From the NCBI RefSeq assembly GCF_904848665.1, contig NZ_CAJHCQ010000015.1:124001-188000 (forward strand): a DNA stretch of 64,000 bases. Reading direction: 5' to 3'. The DNA comes from Paraburkholderia hiiakae (GTDB taxonomy: Bacteria > Pseudomonadota > Gammaproteobacteria > Burkholderiales > Burkholderiaceae). The position numbers and the translations under genes were made by a program. Positions 36,001-43,567 of this stretch are shown one piece after another. The notes beneath the pieces are model-generated. The model saw only the letters and a list, made by a program, of their open reading frames with translations, was not told the origin of the DNA and did not search any database. Each line of letters opens with the position of its first letter. Position 1 is the stretch's first letter.

Positions 36001-36089
36001 TGACGAATACGCTTACGCCACCCGTGGGCGACGGCAATTCGCAGACGCCCGAGTTCAAGTCGTTCCTCGTGAAGGTCGAAAAGGCATAG
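33018..36089 (+). CDS. fdnG: Formate dehydrogenase-N type catalytic (alpha) subunit, selenocysteine-containing
   Basis: Oxidises formate to CO2 in the periplasm and passes electrons to the beta subunit. 1023 residues when the in-frame UGA at 33606-33608 is read as selenocysteine 197. A twin-arginine signal (SRRQFLKVTA) is followed by the [4Fe-4S] cysteines 51, 54, 58 and 93. After Sec comes the usual HGPTVAGLAPTFGRGAMTNHW, then bis-MGD-binding domains and the C-terminal molydopterin-binding beta-barrel (ERVKVSSNRG-like VAGDRVKVSSNRG). Conventional gene calling would split it at the UGA into 33018-33608 and 33621-36089. A possible -10 TATACT lies at 32980-32985. fdoG is an alternative name. 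Confidence 0.95.
33606..33645 (+). promoter_or_regulatory. Selenocysteine UGA codon and bacterial SECIS hairpin
   Basis: UGA at 33606-33608 is followed by an E. coli fdhF-like SECIS. Pairs 33620-33621 with 33636-33637, a bulged U at 33622, a 4-bp stem GGCA/TGCC (33623-33626 with 33632-33635), and the SelB-recognised loop GGUCU at 33627-33631. It should recruit SelB-GTP-Sec-tRNA so that the codon is decoded as Sec. Confidence 0.93.
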
Positions 36090-36102
36090 GGGGACGCGAA
36101 CC

Positions 36103-37041
36103 ATGGCATTTCAATCTCTCGACGTCAGACGCCTTTCGGCGACCACCACGCCACCGCCCGGAGTGCGCGAGCCGGTCACGGGCACGGTCGCGAAGCTCAT
36201 CGACGTGACCAAGTGCATTGGCTGCAAGGCTTGTCAAACGGCGTGCATGGAGTGGAACGATCTGCGCGACGAAATCGGCGTCAATACGGGCGTCTATGAC
36301 AATCCGCACGATCTCACCGAGCACTCGTGGACCGTGATGCGCTTCGCGGAATGGGAGAACCCGGACGGCAACCTCGAATGGCTGATCCGCAAGGACGGCT
36401 GCATGCATTGCGAGGATCCAGGTTGTTTGAAGGCGTGTCCGTCGCCGGGAGCGATCGTGCAGTACACGAACGGCATCGTCGATTTCCACGAGGAAAACTG
36501 CATCGGCTGCGGCTATTGCATAACGGGCTGTCCCTTCAATATTCCGCGCCTCTCGAAGACCGAGCACCGCGTGTATAAATGCACGCTCTGCTCGGATCGC
36601 GTGGCCGTGGGGCAGGAGCCCGCCTGCGTGAAGACCTGCCCGACCGGCGCAATCGTGTTCGGCACCAAGGAAGACATGAAGCAGCACGCGGCCGAGCGCA
36701 TCGTCGACCTCAAGGAGCGCGGCTTCGAAAACGCGGGGCTCTACGATCCGCAAGGCGTGGGTGGCACGCACGTCATGTACGTGCTGCATCACGCGGACCA
36801 GCCCTCGCTCTATCACGGCCTGCCCGACAACCCGCGCATCAGCCCGATGGTGCGGCTCTGGAAGGGCGTGGCCAAGCCCGTCGCGCTCGCCGTGATGGCG
36901 CTCACGGCGCTGGCCGGCTTCTTCCATTACACGCGCATCGGCCCGAACGAAGTCACGGAAGAAGATGAAATTGCCGCGCGCGACGAGGCGCGGCGCATGC
37001 GTGGCGAACCACCCGAGGAGCGCAACGATGAAAGACGATGA
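36103..37041 (+). CDS. fdnH: Formate dehydrogenase iron-sulfur (beta) subunit
   Basis: Electron-transfer subunit with four [4Fe-4S] clusters. 312 residues. Four cysteine groups are seen: CIGCKACQTAC (~38-48), CMHCEDPGCLKAC, CIGCGYCITGC, and CTLCSDR with ACVKTC. Near the C-terminus one membrane helix (PVALAVMALTALAGFFHY) anchors it to the inner membrane. It starts 13 bp after the alpha-subunit stop with GGGGGA upstream, and its end overlaps the gamma subunit by 14 bp. Confidence 0.95.
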   Translation: MAFQSLDVRRLSATTTPPPGVREPVTGTVAKLIDVTKCIGCKACQTACMEWNDLRDEIGVNTGVYDNPHDLTEHSWTVMRFAEWENPDGNLEWLIRKDGCMHCEDPGCLKACPSPGAIVQYTNGIVDFHEENCIGCGYCITGCPFNIPRLSKTEHRVYKCTLCSDRVAVGQEPACVKTCPTGAIVFGTKEDMKQHAAERIVDLKERGFENAGLYDPQGVGGTHVMYVLHHADQPSLYHGLPDNPRISPMVRLWKGVAKPVALAVMALTALAGFFHYTRIGPNEVTEEDEIAARDEARRMRGEPPEERNDERR

Positions 37042-37654
37042 ACCGCAACTGATCGAGCGCTACACGCCCAACGAGCGCAGCAACCACTGGATCACCGCGA
37101 TCTGCTTCATCCTGCTCGCGCTCTCGGGACTCGCGATGTTTCATCCGGCCATGTCGTGGCTTTATGCAGTGCTCGGCGGCGGTCAGTGGACGCGCATTTT
37201 GCATCCGTTCATCGGCGTCGTGATGTTCGTCTCGTTCCTGATCCTTGCGCTGCGTTTCTGGCACCACAATTATCTGGACAAAGACGACATCCAGTGGATG
37301 AAGCAGATGGGCGACGTGCTGACCAACCGCGAAGACAGGCTGCCCGAGATCGGCCGATACAATGCGGGACAGAAGCTGTTATTCTTTACGATGGTGGTTT
37401 GCCTCGTGCTGTTGCTCTTGAGCGGCATCGTGATCTGGCGGCGATATTTCTCGTTCTATTTCCCGATCGAGATTATCCGGCTCTCTTCGGTGGTGCATGC
37501 GATCGCGGCGTTCGTGCTGATATGCGGCATCATCATCCATATTTATGCAGCGCTGTGGGTGAAGGGGTCGATCGGCGCCATGACGCGCGGTTACGTCACC
37601 TGGGGCTGGGCGAGAAAGCATCATCCGCGCTGGTTCCGCGAGAGCATCAAGTAA
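37028..37654 (+). CDS. fdnI: Formate dehydrogenase cytochrome b556 (gamma) subunit
   Basis: 208-residue membrane subunit carrying b-type hemes and the quinone site, moving electrons from the beta subunit to the quinone pool. Four membrane helices are seen, with the conserved histidines in RSNHWITAICFILLALSG, the RILHPFIGVVM helix, SSVVHAIAAFVLICGIIIHIY, and a WGWARKHHPRWF end. I chose the ATG at 37028 with GAGGAG 7 bp upstream; the earlier in-frame start at 36965 lies inside the beta-subunit gene. Confidence 0.94.
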   Translation: MKDDEPQLIERYTPNERSNHWITAICFILLALSGLAMFHPAMSWLYAVLGGGQWTRILHPFIGVVMFVSFLILALRFWHHNYLDKDDIQWMKQMGDVLTNREDRLPEIGRYNAGQKLLFFTMVVCLVLLLLSGIVIWRRYFSFYFPIEIIRLSSVVHAIAAFVLICGIIIHIYAALWVKGSIGAMTRGYVTWGWARKHHPRWFRESIK

Positions 37655-37705
37655 CGCACAGGCTGCGCGCCGCCCGGCCGTAAAGGCCGTGGCGGCGCGA
37701 GCGGC

Positions 37706-37741
37706 AAACCGCCGGCGCCCGCAAGGGCACGGCGGTTTTTT
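37706..37741 (+). terminator. Rho-independent terminator between fdnI and fdhE
   Basis: The stem AAACCGCC/GGCGGTTT encloses an inner GCCC/GGGC hairpin, and six Ts follow. Located 52-87 bp after the gamma subunit, it would separate abundant fdnGHI mRNA from the lower-level fdhE-selAB message. It also argues that fdhE starts downstream of it. Confidence 0.85.
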
Positions 37742-37772
37742 CTTCGTGAAGCCGTTCTGGAGCAGACCCTTC

Positions 37773-38705
37773 GTGACGCAACGCATTCTCGACCCGCAGC
37801 AAATTGAGTCGCTCGATCCTTCGGCCATTCCGCGCATCCGTCTGCCCGAGCGCTTTGCCTTTTTCAGCACGCGCGCCGTGCGCCTGCGGCATCTCGCGGA
37901 CCACAATCCTATTGGCGGCTACGTGCGGTTGATGGCGGCGCTCGTCGATGCGCAGCAGGAAGCGCTCGAACATTGCAGCGCGACCATGCCTTCGCGCGAA
38001 GCCGTTGCGAACGCGCAGCATCATTGCATGCCGATACTGCCGGCGCTTTCGGGCGAGCGTGATCCGCAATGGCGCGCGGTGCTATACCGTCTCGCCGAGC
38101 GAGTTGAAGCCGCGGGCATCGTTGCGCCCGCGCTCGCGAAAGTGCTCGGTGAGTTGCGCGCCATGAATGATACGCAGCTCGACGCCCAGGCCGACGCGAT
38201 CCTCGCGCAGCGCTACACCGAAATCGCACCCGCCACCGCGCCGTTCATCATGGCCGCGCTGCAGGTGGTGTGGACCGACCTCGCGAGCCGCATCGACGTG
38301 CGGGACATTCCCTATGTCGACGCACCGGGCGTATGCCCCGTGTGCGGGTCGCCGCCCGTTGCCAGCATCGTGCGCATTGGCGGCGCGTATCAGGGCTATC
38401 GGTATGTGCAATGCGGCCTGTGCGGGACCGAGGCACACGTGGTGCGGGTGAAGTGCACGAACTGCGATTCGACCAAGGGCATTGCGTATCACGGCATCGA
38501 AGGCGGCAATGCTGCACTCAAGGCCGAATCGTGCGACGAGTGCCAGACGTATCGCAAGATCGGCTATCAGGAAAAGGATCTCGACTTCGAGCCGCTTGCC
38601 GACGACCTCGCGAGCATCACGCTCGATCTGCTGATGAGCGACGCGGGCTACCGTCGCGCGAGCCCGAACCCGCTGCTATGGCCCGAAGTGCCTGGCGACC
38701 AGTAA
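37773..38705 (+). CDS. fdhE: Formate dehydrogenase accessory protein FdhE
   Basis: 310-residue rubredoxin-like zinc protein needed to mature respiratory formate dehydrogenases before Tat export. Four CxxC pairs are visible: CPVCGSPP, CGLCGTE, CTNCDS and CDECQ. The N-terminal helical part begins TQRILDPQQIE. I chose the GTG at 37773 with GGAG 10 bp upstream; a GTG at 37746 is possible, and starts before 37741 would lie in the terminator. It sits 15 bp before selA. Confidence 0.92.
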   Translation: MTQRILDPQQIESLDPSAIPRIRLPERFAFFSTRAVRLRHLADHNPIGGYVRLMAALVDAQQEALEHCSATMPSREAVANAQHHCMPILPALSGERDPQWRAVLYRLAERVEAAGIVAPALAKVLGELRAMNDTQLDAQADAILAQRYTEIAPATAPFIMAALQVVWTDLASRIDVRDIPYVDAPGVCPVCGSPPVASIVRIGGAYQGYRYVQCGLCGTEAHVVRVKCTNCDSTKGIAYHGIEGGNAALKAESCDECQTYRKIGYQEKDLDFEPLADDLASITLDLLMSDAGYRRASPNPLLWPEVPGDQ

Positions 38706-38720
38706 GGAGTCGAGCACACC

Positions 38721-40187
38721 ATGAGCGAAACCGTGGGACAAACAGCGGAGCACGATGCGCGCAGCCTCAACGCGCTGCTCGCAACCATGCCGGCGGTCGA
38801 ACGGGTGATTGCCTCGGAGGAAGCGCGGCCGCTGATCGCGCAATACGGCCGCACTCAGGTGCTGGACGCGATACGCGCCACGCAGGATGCCTGGCGTCAT
38901 GATGCGCGAGCCGGCATATTGGCGCACGAACACAAGGACGCCGAACCATTTTCGCAGGCGCGCGTGATTGCGGCCACCGCGCGACGGTTGGCCGAACGCA
39001 CGCAAAGCCGTCTGCGTCCGGTCTTCAATCTCACGGGCACGGTGCTCCACACGAATCTCGGCCGCGCGCTGCTCCCGGACCAGGCCGTAGAAGCCGTCGT
39101 GCAGGCGCTCACGCAACCCGCGAACCTCGAATTCGATCTCGCGAGCGGCAAGCGCGGCGACCGCGACGATCTGATCGACTCGCTGATCTGTGAACTGACG
39201 GGTGCGGAAGCCGCGACCGTCGTCAACAACAACGCGGCGGCGGTGCTGTTGCTGTTGAGCGCACTCGCCAATCGCAAGGAGGTCGTCGTTTCGCGCGGCG
39301 AACTGGTCGAGATTGGCGGGGCGTTTCGCATTCCCGACATCATGAGCCGGGCGGGCGCACGCTTGCGCGAGATCGGCACGACGAATCGAACGCATCTCAA
39401 GGACTACGAAGCGGCGATCACTGCGCGCACGGCGCTGCTGATGAAGGTGCATTGCAGCAACTACGCGATCAGCGGGTTTACGAAGACCGTCGAACTCGAT
39501 GAGCTCACGCCGTTGGCGCGTCAACACGGCCTGCCGGTTGCGGTCGATCTGGGCAGCGGGACGCTCGTCGATCTCGCGCAATGGGGCTTGCCCGCCGAGC
39601 CCACAGTGCGCGCGACTGTTGAAGCGGGCGCGGACCTCGTGACCTTCAGCGGCGACAAACTGCTGGGCGGCCCGCAGGCGGGGCTGATCGTCGGACGCAA
39701 GGAGCTCATTGCGAAGATCAAGAAACACCCGCTCAAGCGCGCGTTGCGGGTGGGAAAACTCACGCTCGCAGCGCTCGAACCGGTTTTGAGGCTCTATCAG
39801 GCGCCTGAATTCTTGCAGGAGCGGCTGACTACGCTGCGCCTTCTCACCCGCCCTGCCATGCAAATGCAGGAGGCCGCGCAGCGCGCGCTGCCCGCGTTGC
39901 AGCGTGCGGTTGGCGATGCGTATGCTGCGAGCGTGGAGCCGATGTTCAGCCAGATTGGCAGCGGCGCGTTGCCTGTGGATGTGCTGCCGAGCAGCGGGCT
40001 CGTCGTGCGCCATGCGGGCAAGGGCGGCAGCGGCCGCGCGCTGCTCAAGCTCGAACGCGCCTTTCGCGAGCTTCCGCGGCCCGTGATCGGCCGCATTGCC
40101 GACGACGCCCTACGTCTGGACCTGCGCTGCCTCGAGCCCGCAGCCGAAGCGGCGTTCGCTGCGCAACTCGCGGAGCTGCGCCTGTGA
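38721..40187 (+). CDS. selA: L-seryl-tRNA(Sec) selenium transferase
   Basis: PLP enzyme that converts Ser-tRNA(Sec) to Sec-tRNA(Sec) with selenophosphate. 488 residues; the fold-type I aminotransferase domain has PLP lysine K313 in TFSGDKLLGGPQAGLIVG. Also typical are the NLTGTVLHTNLGRALL and TVVNNNAAAVLLLL segments. An AAGGAG precedes the ATG. It overlaps selB by GTGA. Its presence beside a UGA-containing fdnG independently supports selenocysteine use. Confidence 0.97.
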   Translation: MSETVGQTAEHDARSLNALLATMPAVERVIASEEARPLIAQYGRTQVLDAIRATQDAWRHDARAGILAHEHKDAEPFSQARVIAATARRLAERTQSRLRPVFNLTGTVLHTNLGRALLPDQAVEAVVQALTQPANLEFDLASGKRGDRDDLIDSLICELTGAEAATVVNNNAAAVLLLLSALANRKEVVVSRGELVEIGGAFRIPDIMSRAGARLREIGTTNRTHLKDYEAAITARTALLMKVHCSNYAISGFTKTVELDELTPLARQHGLPVAVDLGSGTLVDLAQWGLPAEPTVRATVEAGADLVTFSGDKLLGGPQAGLIVGRKELIAKIKKHPLKRALRVGKLTLAALEPVLRLYQAPEFLQERLTTLRLLTRPAMQMQEAAQRALPALQRAVGDAYAASVEPMFSQIGSGALPVDVLPSSGLVVRHAGKGGSGRALLKLERAFRELPRPVIGRIADDALRLDLRCLEPAAEAAFAAQLAELRL

Positions 40188-42112
40188 TCGTCGGTACGGC
40201 GGGCCACATCGACCACGGCAAAACCACGCTGGTCCGCGCGTTGACCGGCGTAGACACCGACCGCCTGAAAGAAGAGAAGGTGCGCGGCATTTCGATCGAA
40301 CTAGGTTACGCGTACCTGCCGCTCGCCAACGGCGACGTGCTTGGCTTCATCGACGTGCCTGGCCACGAAAAACTCGTGCATACGATGGCGGCGGGTGCGT
40401 GCGGCATCGACTTCGCCTTGCTCGTGATTGCCGCCGACGACGGCGTGATGCCGCAAACGCGCGAACACCTCGCCATTCTGCAACTGCTAGCCGTGCAGCA
40501 AGGCGCCATTGCGCTGACCAAGACCGATCGCGTGGATGCGGCGCGGCTCGATGCCGTGCGCGCCGAAATCGCCGCACAGCTTGCTAACACGATGCTTGCG
40601 GGCGCACCGATCTTCGAGACAAACGCAACGCAGCCGCGTGACGACGGCGTGGTGCGCCTGGACGCCTGGTTGCGCGAGCGCGCGAGTACATGGCGGGCGC
40701 GACGAGACGACGGCCTCTTTCGCCTCGCGGTGGATCGCGTTTTTACGCTGACGGGTCAAGGGACGGTGGTCACGGGCACGGTCTTCGCCGGGCGTGTACA
40801 AGCTGGCGACGCGCTCGTGCTCGCACCAGCCGCCACGCCTGTGCGCGTGCGTGGCCTGCATGCGCAGAATCGCGCGGTACAGGCCGGCGACGCGGGCCGC
40901 GCGGGTCAGCGTTGCGCGCTGAATCTCGCGGGCATCGACAAGCAACAGATCACGCGCGGCGACTGGATCGTCGATGCGCGGCTGGCCGAGCCTGCCATGC
41001 GCCTCGACGTCGAACTGCAGTTGCTCGGCGACGCCGACATCATCTTGCAGCACTGGTCGCCGCTTCATGTGCACCTCGGCACGGCGCATCGTGTTGCGAA
41101 CGTCGCCTTGCTCGAAGGCGAAACGCTCGCACCGGGCGCGGCCGCACGCGTGCAGCTCGTTTTCGACACGCCGTTGCACGCGTTGCCGGGAGACCGATTT
41201 ATTGTTCGCAACGCGCAGGCAAACCACACCGTAGGTGGCGGGCGTGTGCTCGATCCGTTCGGCCCATCGCGGCGGCGCAGGACGGCTGAACGACGCGCAT
41301 GGCTCGACGCGTTGCGCACGTGGCTCGACGAAGCGAACCTCGCACCGCTGATCGAAGAAGCGCCGCGCGGCATTGCGCGCGCGACGTTGGTACAGTTGAC
41401 TGGATTCGACGATGCCGCACTGGCATTGCCCGCCGATGCGATTTCAATGGCACCGCAAGGGCGCGACGACGAAGGCGCGGTGATTGCACATGCGCACTGG
41501 ACGAGGCTCACCGAGCGCATTGTCGAAGCGCTCGGCGAGTTTCATGCACGCTCGCCCGACGAGCAGGGGCCGGACGCGGCGCGTTTGCGGCGCATGGCGG
41601 CGCCGCTTGTGAGCGATGCTGTGTGGCGCGCCGCGATTGAAGCGCTCGACCGTGAGGGACGCGTGTCGCGCAGCGGCCCGTGGCTGCATTTGCCTTCGCA
41701 CGCGGTGACGCTCGACGCCGACGACGAAGCGCTCGCGGCGCGCCTCATGCCGCTGCTTGCGCAAGGGCGTTTCGATCCGCCGTGGGTGCGGGATCTCGCG
41801 CGCGAGACGGGGCAGCCGGAAGAGAGGGTGCGTGCGTTGCTGCGCAAGCTCGCGCGCCTTGGTAAGGTGTATCAGGTCGTGCGCGATCTCTTTTACGAAC
41901 GAGACGTGGTGCAGATGCTCGCTCGGGCTGTTGCGCAGATTGCGGCGGAACAGGGCGGCGCCGTCAATGCCGCGGCGTTTCGCGACGCCACGGCATTGGG
42001 CCGCAAACGGGCGATCCAGATTCTGGAGTACTTCGATCGCGTTGGATATACTCGCTTTCAGCGCGATACGCATCTGCTACGGCACGATAGCCGGATGCGA
42101 GAATGGTTGTAG
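40184..42112 (+). CDS. selB: Selenocysteine-specific elongation factor SelB
   Basis: 642 residues. An EF-Tu-like GTPase starts at the GTG (P-loop GHIDHGKT at residues 7-14, DVPGHEKLVH for G3, TKTD for G4), with beta-barrel domains II and III. About 260 C-terminal residues form the winged-helix repeats that bind the SECIS hairpin; the last wing ends with FDRVGYTRFQRDTHLL. The GTG start overlaps the selA stop by 4 bp, so the two are translationally coupled. It lies 54 bp before the tRNA it delivers. Confidence 0.97.
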   Translation: MIVGTAGHIDHGKTTLVRALTGVDTDRLKEEKVRGISIELGYAYLPLANGDVLGFIDVPGHEKLVHTMAAGACGIDFALLVIAADDGVMPQTREHLAILQLLAVQQGAIALTKTDRVDAARLDAVRAEIAAQLANTMLAGAPIFETNATQPRDDGVVRLDAWLRERASTWRARRDDGLFRLAVDRVFTLTGQGTVVTGTVFAGRVQAGDALVLAPAATPVRVRGLHAQNRAVQAGDAGRAGQRCALNLAGIDKQQITRGDWIVDARLAEPAMRLDVELQLLGDADIILQHWSPLHVHLGTAHRVANVALLEGETLAPGAAARVQLVFDTPLHALPGDRFIVRNAQANHTVGGGRVLDPFGPSRRRRTAERRAWLDALRTWLDEANLAPLIEEAPRGIARATLVQLTGFDDAALALPADAISMAPQGRDDEGAVIAHAHWTRLTERIVEALGEFHARSPDEQGPDAARLRRMAAPLVSDAVWRAAIEALDREGRVSRSGPWLHLPSHAVTLDADDEALAARLMPLLAQGRFDPPWVRDLARETGQPEERVRALLRKLARLGKVYQVVRDLFYERDVVQMLARAVAQIAAEQGGAVNAAAFRDATALGRKRAIQILEYFDRVGYTRFQRDTHLLRHDSRMREWL

Positions 42113-42166
42113 GCACATCGATGTGTGCTTGCGAGCGTAGTTGTAGTTGCAGTTGAGTTCGACGAA

Positions 42167-42262
42167 GGAAGGCATTCGTATCCGGTGGTACGGCCGGGCT
42201 TCAAACCCGGTTGGGGGCGTCAGCCGCTCCCGGGTCAGTTCGACTCTGGCTGCCTTCCGCCA
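42167..42262 (+). tRNA. selC: tRNA-Sec (anticodon TCA)
   Basis: 96 nt including the encoded CCA. An 8-bp acceptor stem (GGAAGGCA/TGCCTTCC) with G discriminator, anticodon TCA at 42201-42203 in the loop CTTCAAA, a long variable arm (GGGGGCGTCAGCCGCTCCC), and the T-loop GTTCGACTC are all as in E. coli selC. A T-rich stretch follows. Clustering with selAB is a convenient full set apart from selD. Confidence 0.97.
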
Positions 42263-42400
42263 GTTTATTTACGGGCCGTTTGTGGTCGTGGTGGGTTTGT
42301 GTCACAGCTTCTGATGCAGACGCGCGAGGCGGCCGCAACGGCATCGCCTGCGCGATTTCTCCTCACGTGCGGTGACGTCTCTCGTGACGTCGCAAAAGAC

Positions 42401-43171
42401 TCAGGGCATCGAGCCAAGTGATTGCTGCAGGGATATCAGATTGACGGGCACCACGCGAATTAGCCCACCGCGCGGGCTATCAATATCGGCGATCAGCGAC
42501 AGCGAAAGCGCGACGGTAATAGGCAGTGCGAACAGCAGAACACGCCGCCCCGTGCTGCCATGCGAACCATATCCCTGCATGAGATTGCTGAAGAATGCGA
42601 TCGCCATCATCAATCCCCAGGCAGAAAGCGGAATTCGGTTTAGCCACGCGGCCTGCGTGTAGCCCTGCGTGTTCAGCACGTCGTTCATGCCGGACACCGC
42701 GAGCGCCGAGATCGGCGTCGGACGCGCCAGGGCGGGGCCGCGCACGCTGGCCCACAATTGCGCCTGGAGATTCGACGTTGCGCTATTGATGGTCTCGAGA
42801 TCGTGAGCGTCGCGTGTCTTGTAGTAGGTAAGGCGTAGCGCGAGGTACTGCGCGAGCAGGGCCTTGATCTTCGGCGCATCGACTTCGCCAAGCAGGTCCG
42901 CGCGCAGATATTGCGTGCCGATCGCGTTGGCTTCTTCTTCCTCGTAGTTTTTGCGCTGGTCGTAGCGGCTCACGGCCATGGATAGCGTAAAGCCAATCAA
43001 CAGCGCAAGCAGCGTGAGGGTGGCGCCCTGTATGACGTTGAAGTTGTCCCGTGCGTCTTCCCCCAGCGGAAAGGCACGTTGCAAGACATGCGCGCCGAGC
43101 GCGGCAGCGACGCAAAGCAGCACGAGCAGCACGATAAACAGATAGATGGGGTGGTGTACCAGCTGTTCCAT
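42401..43171 (-). CDS. DUF4239 (bestrophin-like) membrane protein
   Basis: 256 residues. An N-terminal helix (YLFIVLLVLLCVAAALGAHVLQ) and a second one (GATLTLLALLIGFTLSMAVSRYDQRKNYEEEEANAIGT is the family-typical region) are followed by a soluble helical middle. Two C-terminal helices (SAWGLMMAIAFFSNLMQGY and RVLLFALPITVALSLSLIADID) end the protein. The family is annotated as DUF4239/bestrophin-like; function unknown. It shares a 396-bp divergent region, containing the 40-bp element, with the giant adhesin gene. Confidence 0.85.
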   Translation of the reverse strand: MEQLVHHPIYLFIVLLVLLCVAAALGAHVLQRAFPLGEDARDNFNVIQGATLTLLALLIGFTLSMAVSRYDQRKNYEEEEANAIGTQYLRADLLGEVDAPKIKALLAQYLALRLTYYKTRDAHDLETINSATSNLQAQLWASVRGPALARPTPISALAVSGMNDVLNTQGYTQAAWLNRIPLSAWGLMMAIAFFSNLMQGYGSHGSTGRRVLLFALPITVALSLSLIADIDSPRGGLIRVVPVNLISLQQSLGSMP

Positions 43172-43567
43172 CTCAACTCCTCGGACGTTGTTGTGTAGTC
43201 AGGGGTCGGACCGCAATGATATTAAGGCACATGAGCGGTGTTGGCCCACCCAGAGTGGCAAAAAGGAAAAAATTACGGAGTCCGAGACTTGATTCGACAT
43301 CGGCCTGCAATCCCGCGCCGCATCATCTCGCCTTGTCAGCGGCGATTGCCCCAAGGGGCAACGGAATTGCCCTTAATCCCTATGGCAGCGTTGCGTCGAA
43401 TTACCAAAACTTACACAACGGGCTACTGGGATCGATGATTCGAACCCCGCAACCGGATCCGGACGAGCGAATCGCGCGGCATGTTGGCGTGCGGGTCGCC
43501 AGGTGTCCAGCCTGCACGCCGCCGCTGCGTTGTCTGGTCTGGTCCCACGCTGAGGATGGGCGATGCC
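43172..43567. other. Divergent leader of the adhesin and DUF4239 genes
   Basis: 396 bp without a convincing gene. It contains copy A of the 40-bp element at 43345-43384, 183 bp before the adhesin ATG. The adhesin reading frame is open back to 43481, but the extended signal peptide starts only at 43568. Confidence 0.7.
43345..43384 (+). promoter_or_regulatory. 40-bp regulatory element, copy A
   Basis: ATTGCCC occurs twice, 21 bp apart; the first is followed by AAGGGGCAA, making TTGCCCC-AA-GGGGCAA a perfect inverted repeat. The element ends AATCCCTATG. It matches copy B at 34 of 40 positions with no gaps. Likely a site for a dimeric regulator acting on the adhesin gene. Confidence 0.7.

Noticed and set aside
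33621..36089. Reading the second part of fdnG as a separate gene starting at 33621
   Set aside because: The UGA is followed by a canonical SECIS and the protein is continuous with formate dehydrogenase-N on both sides; selA, selB and selC are next door.
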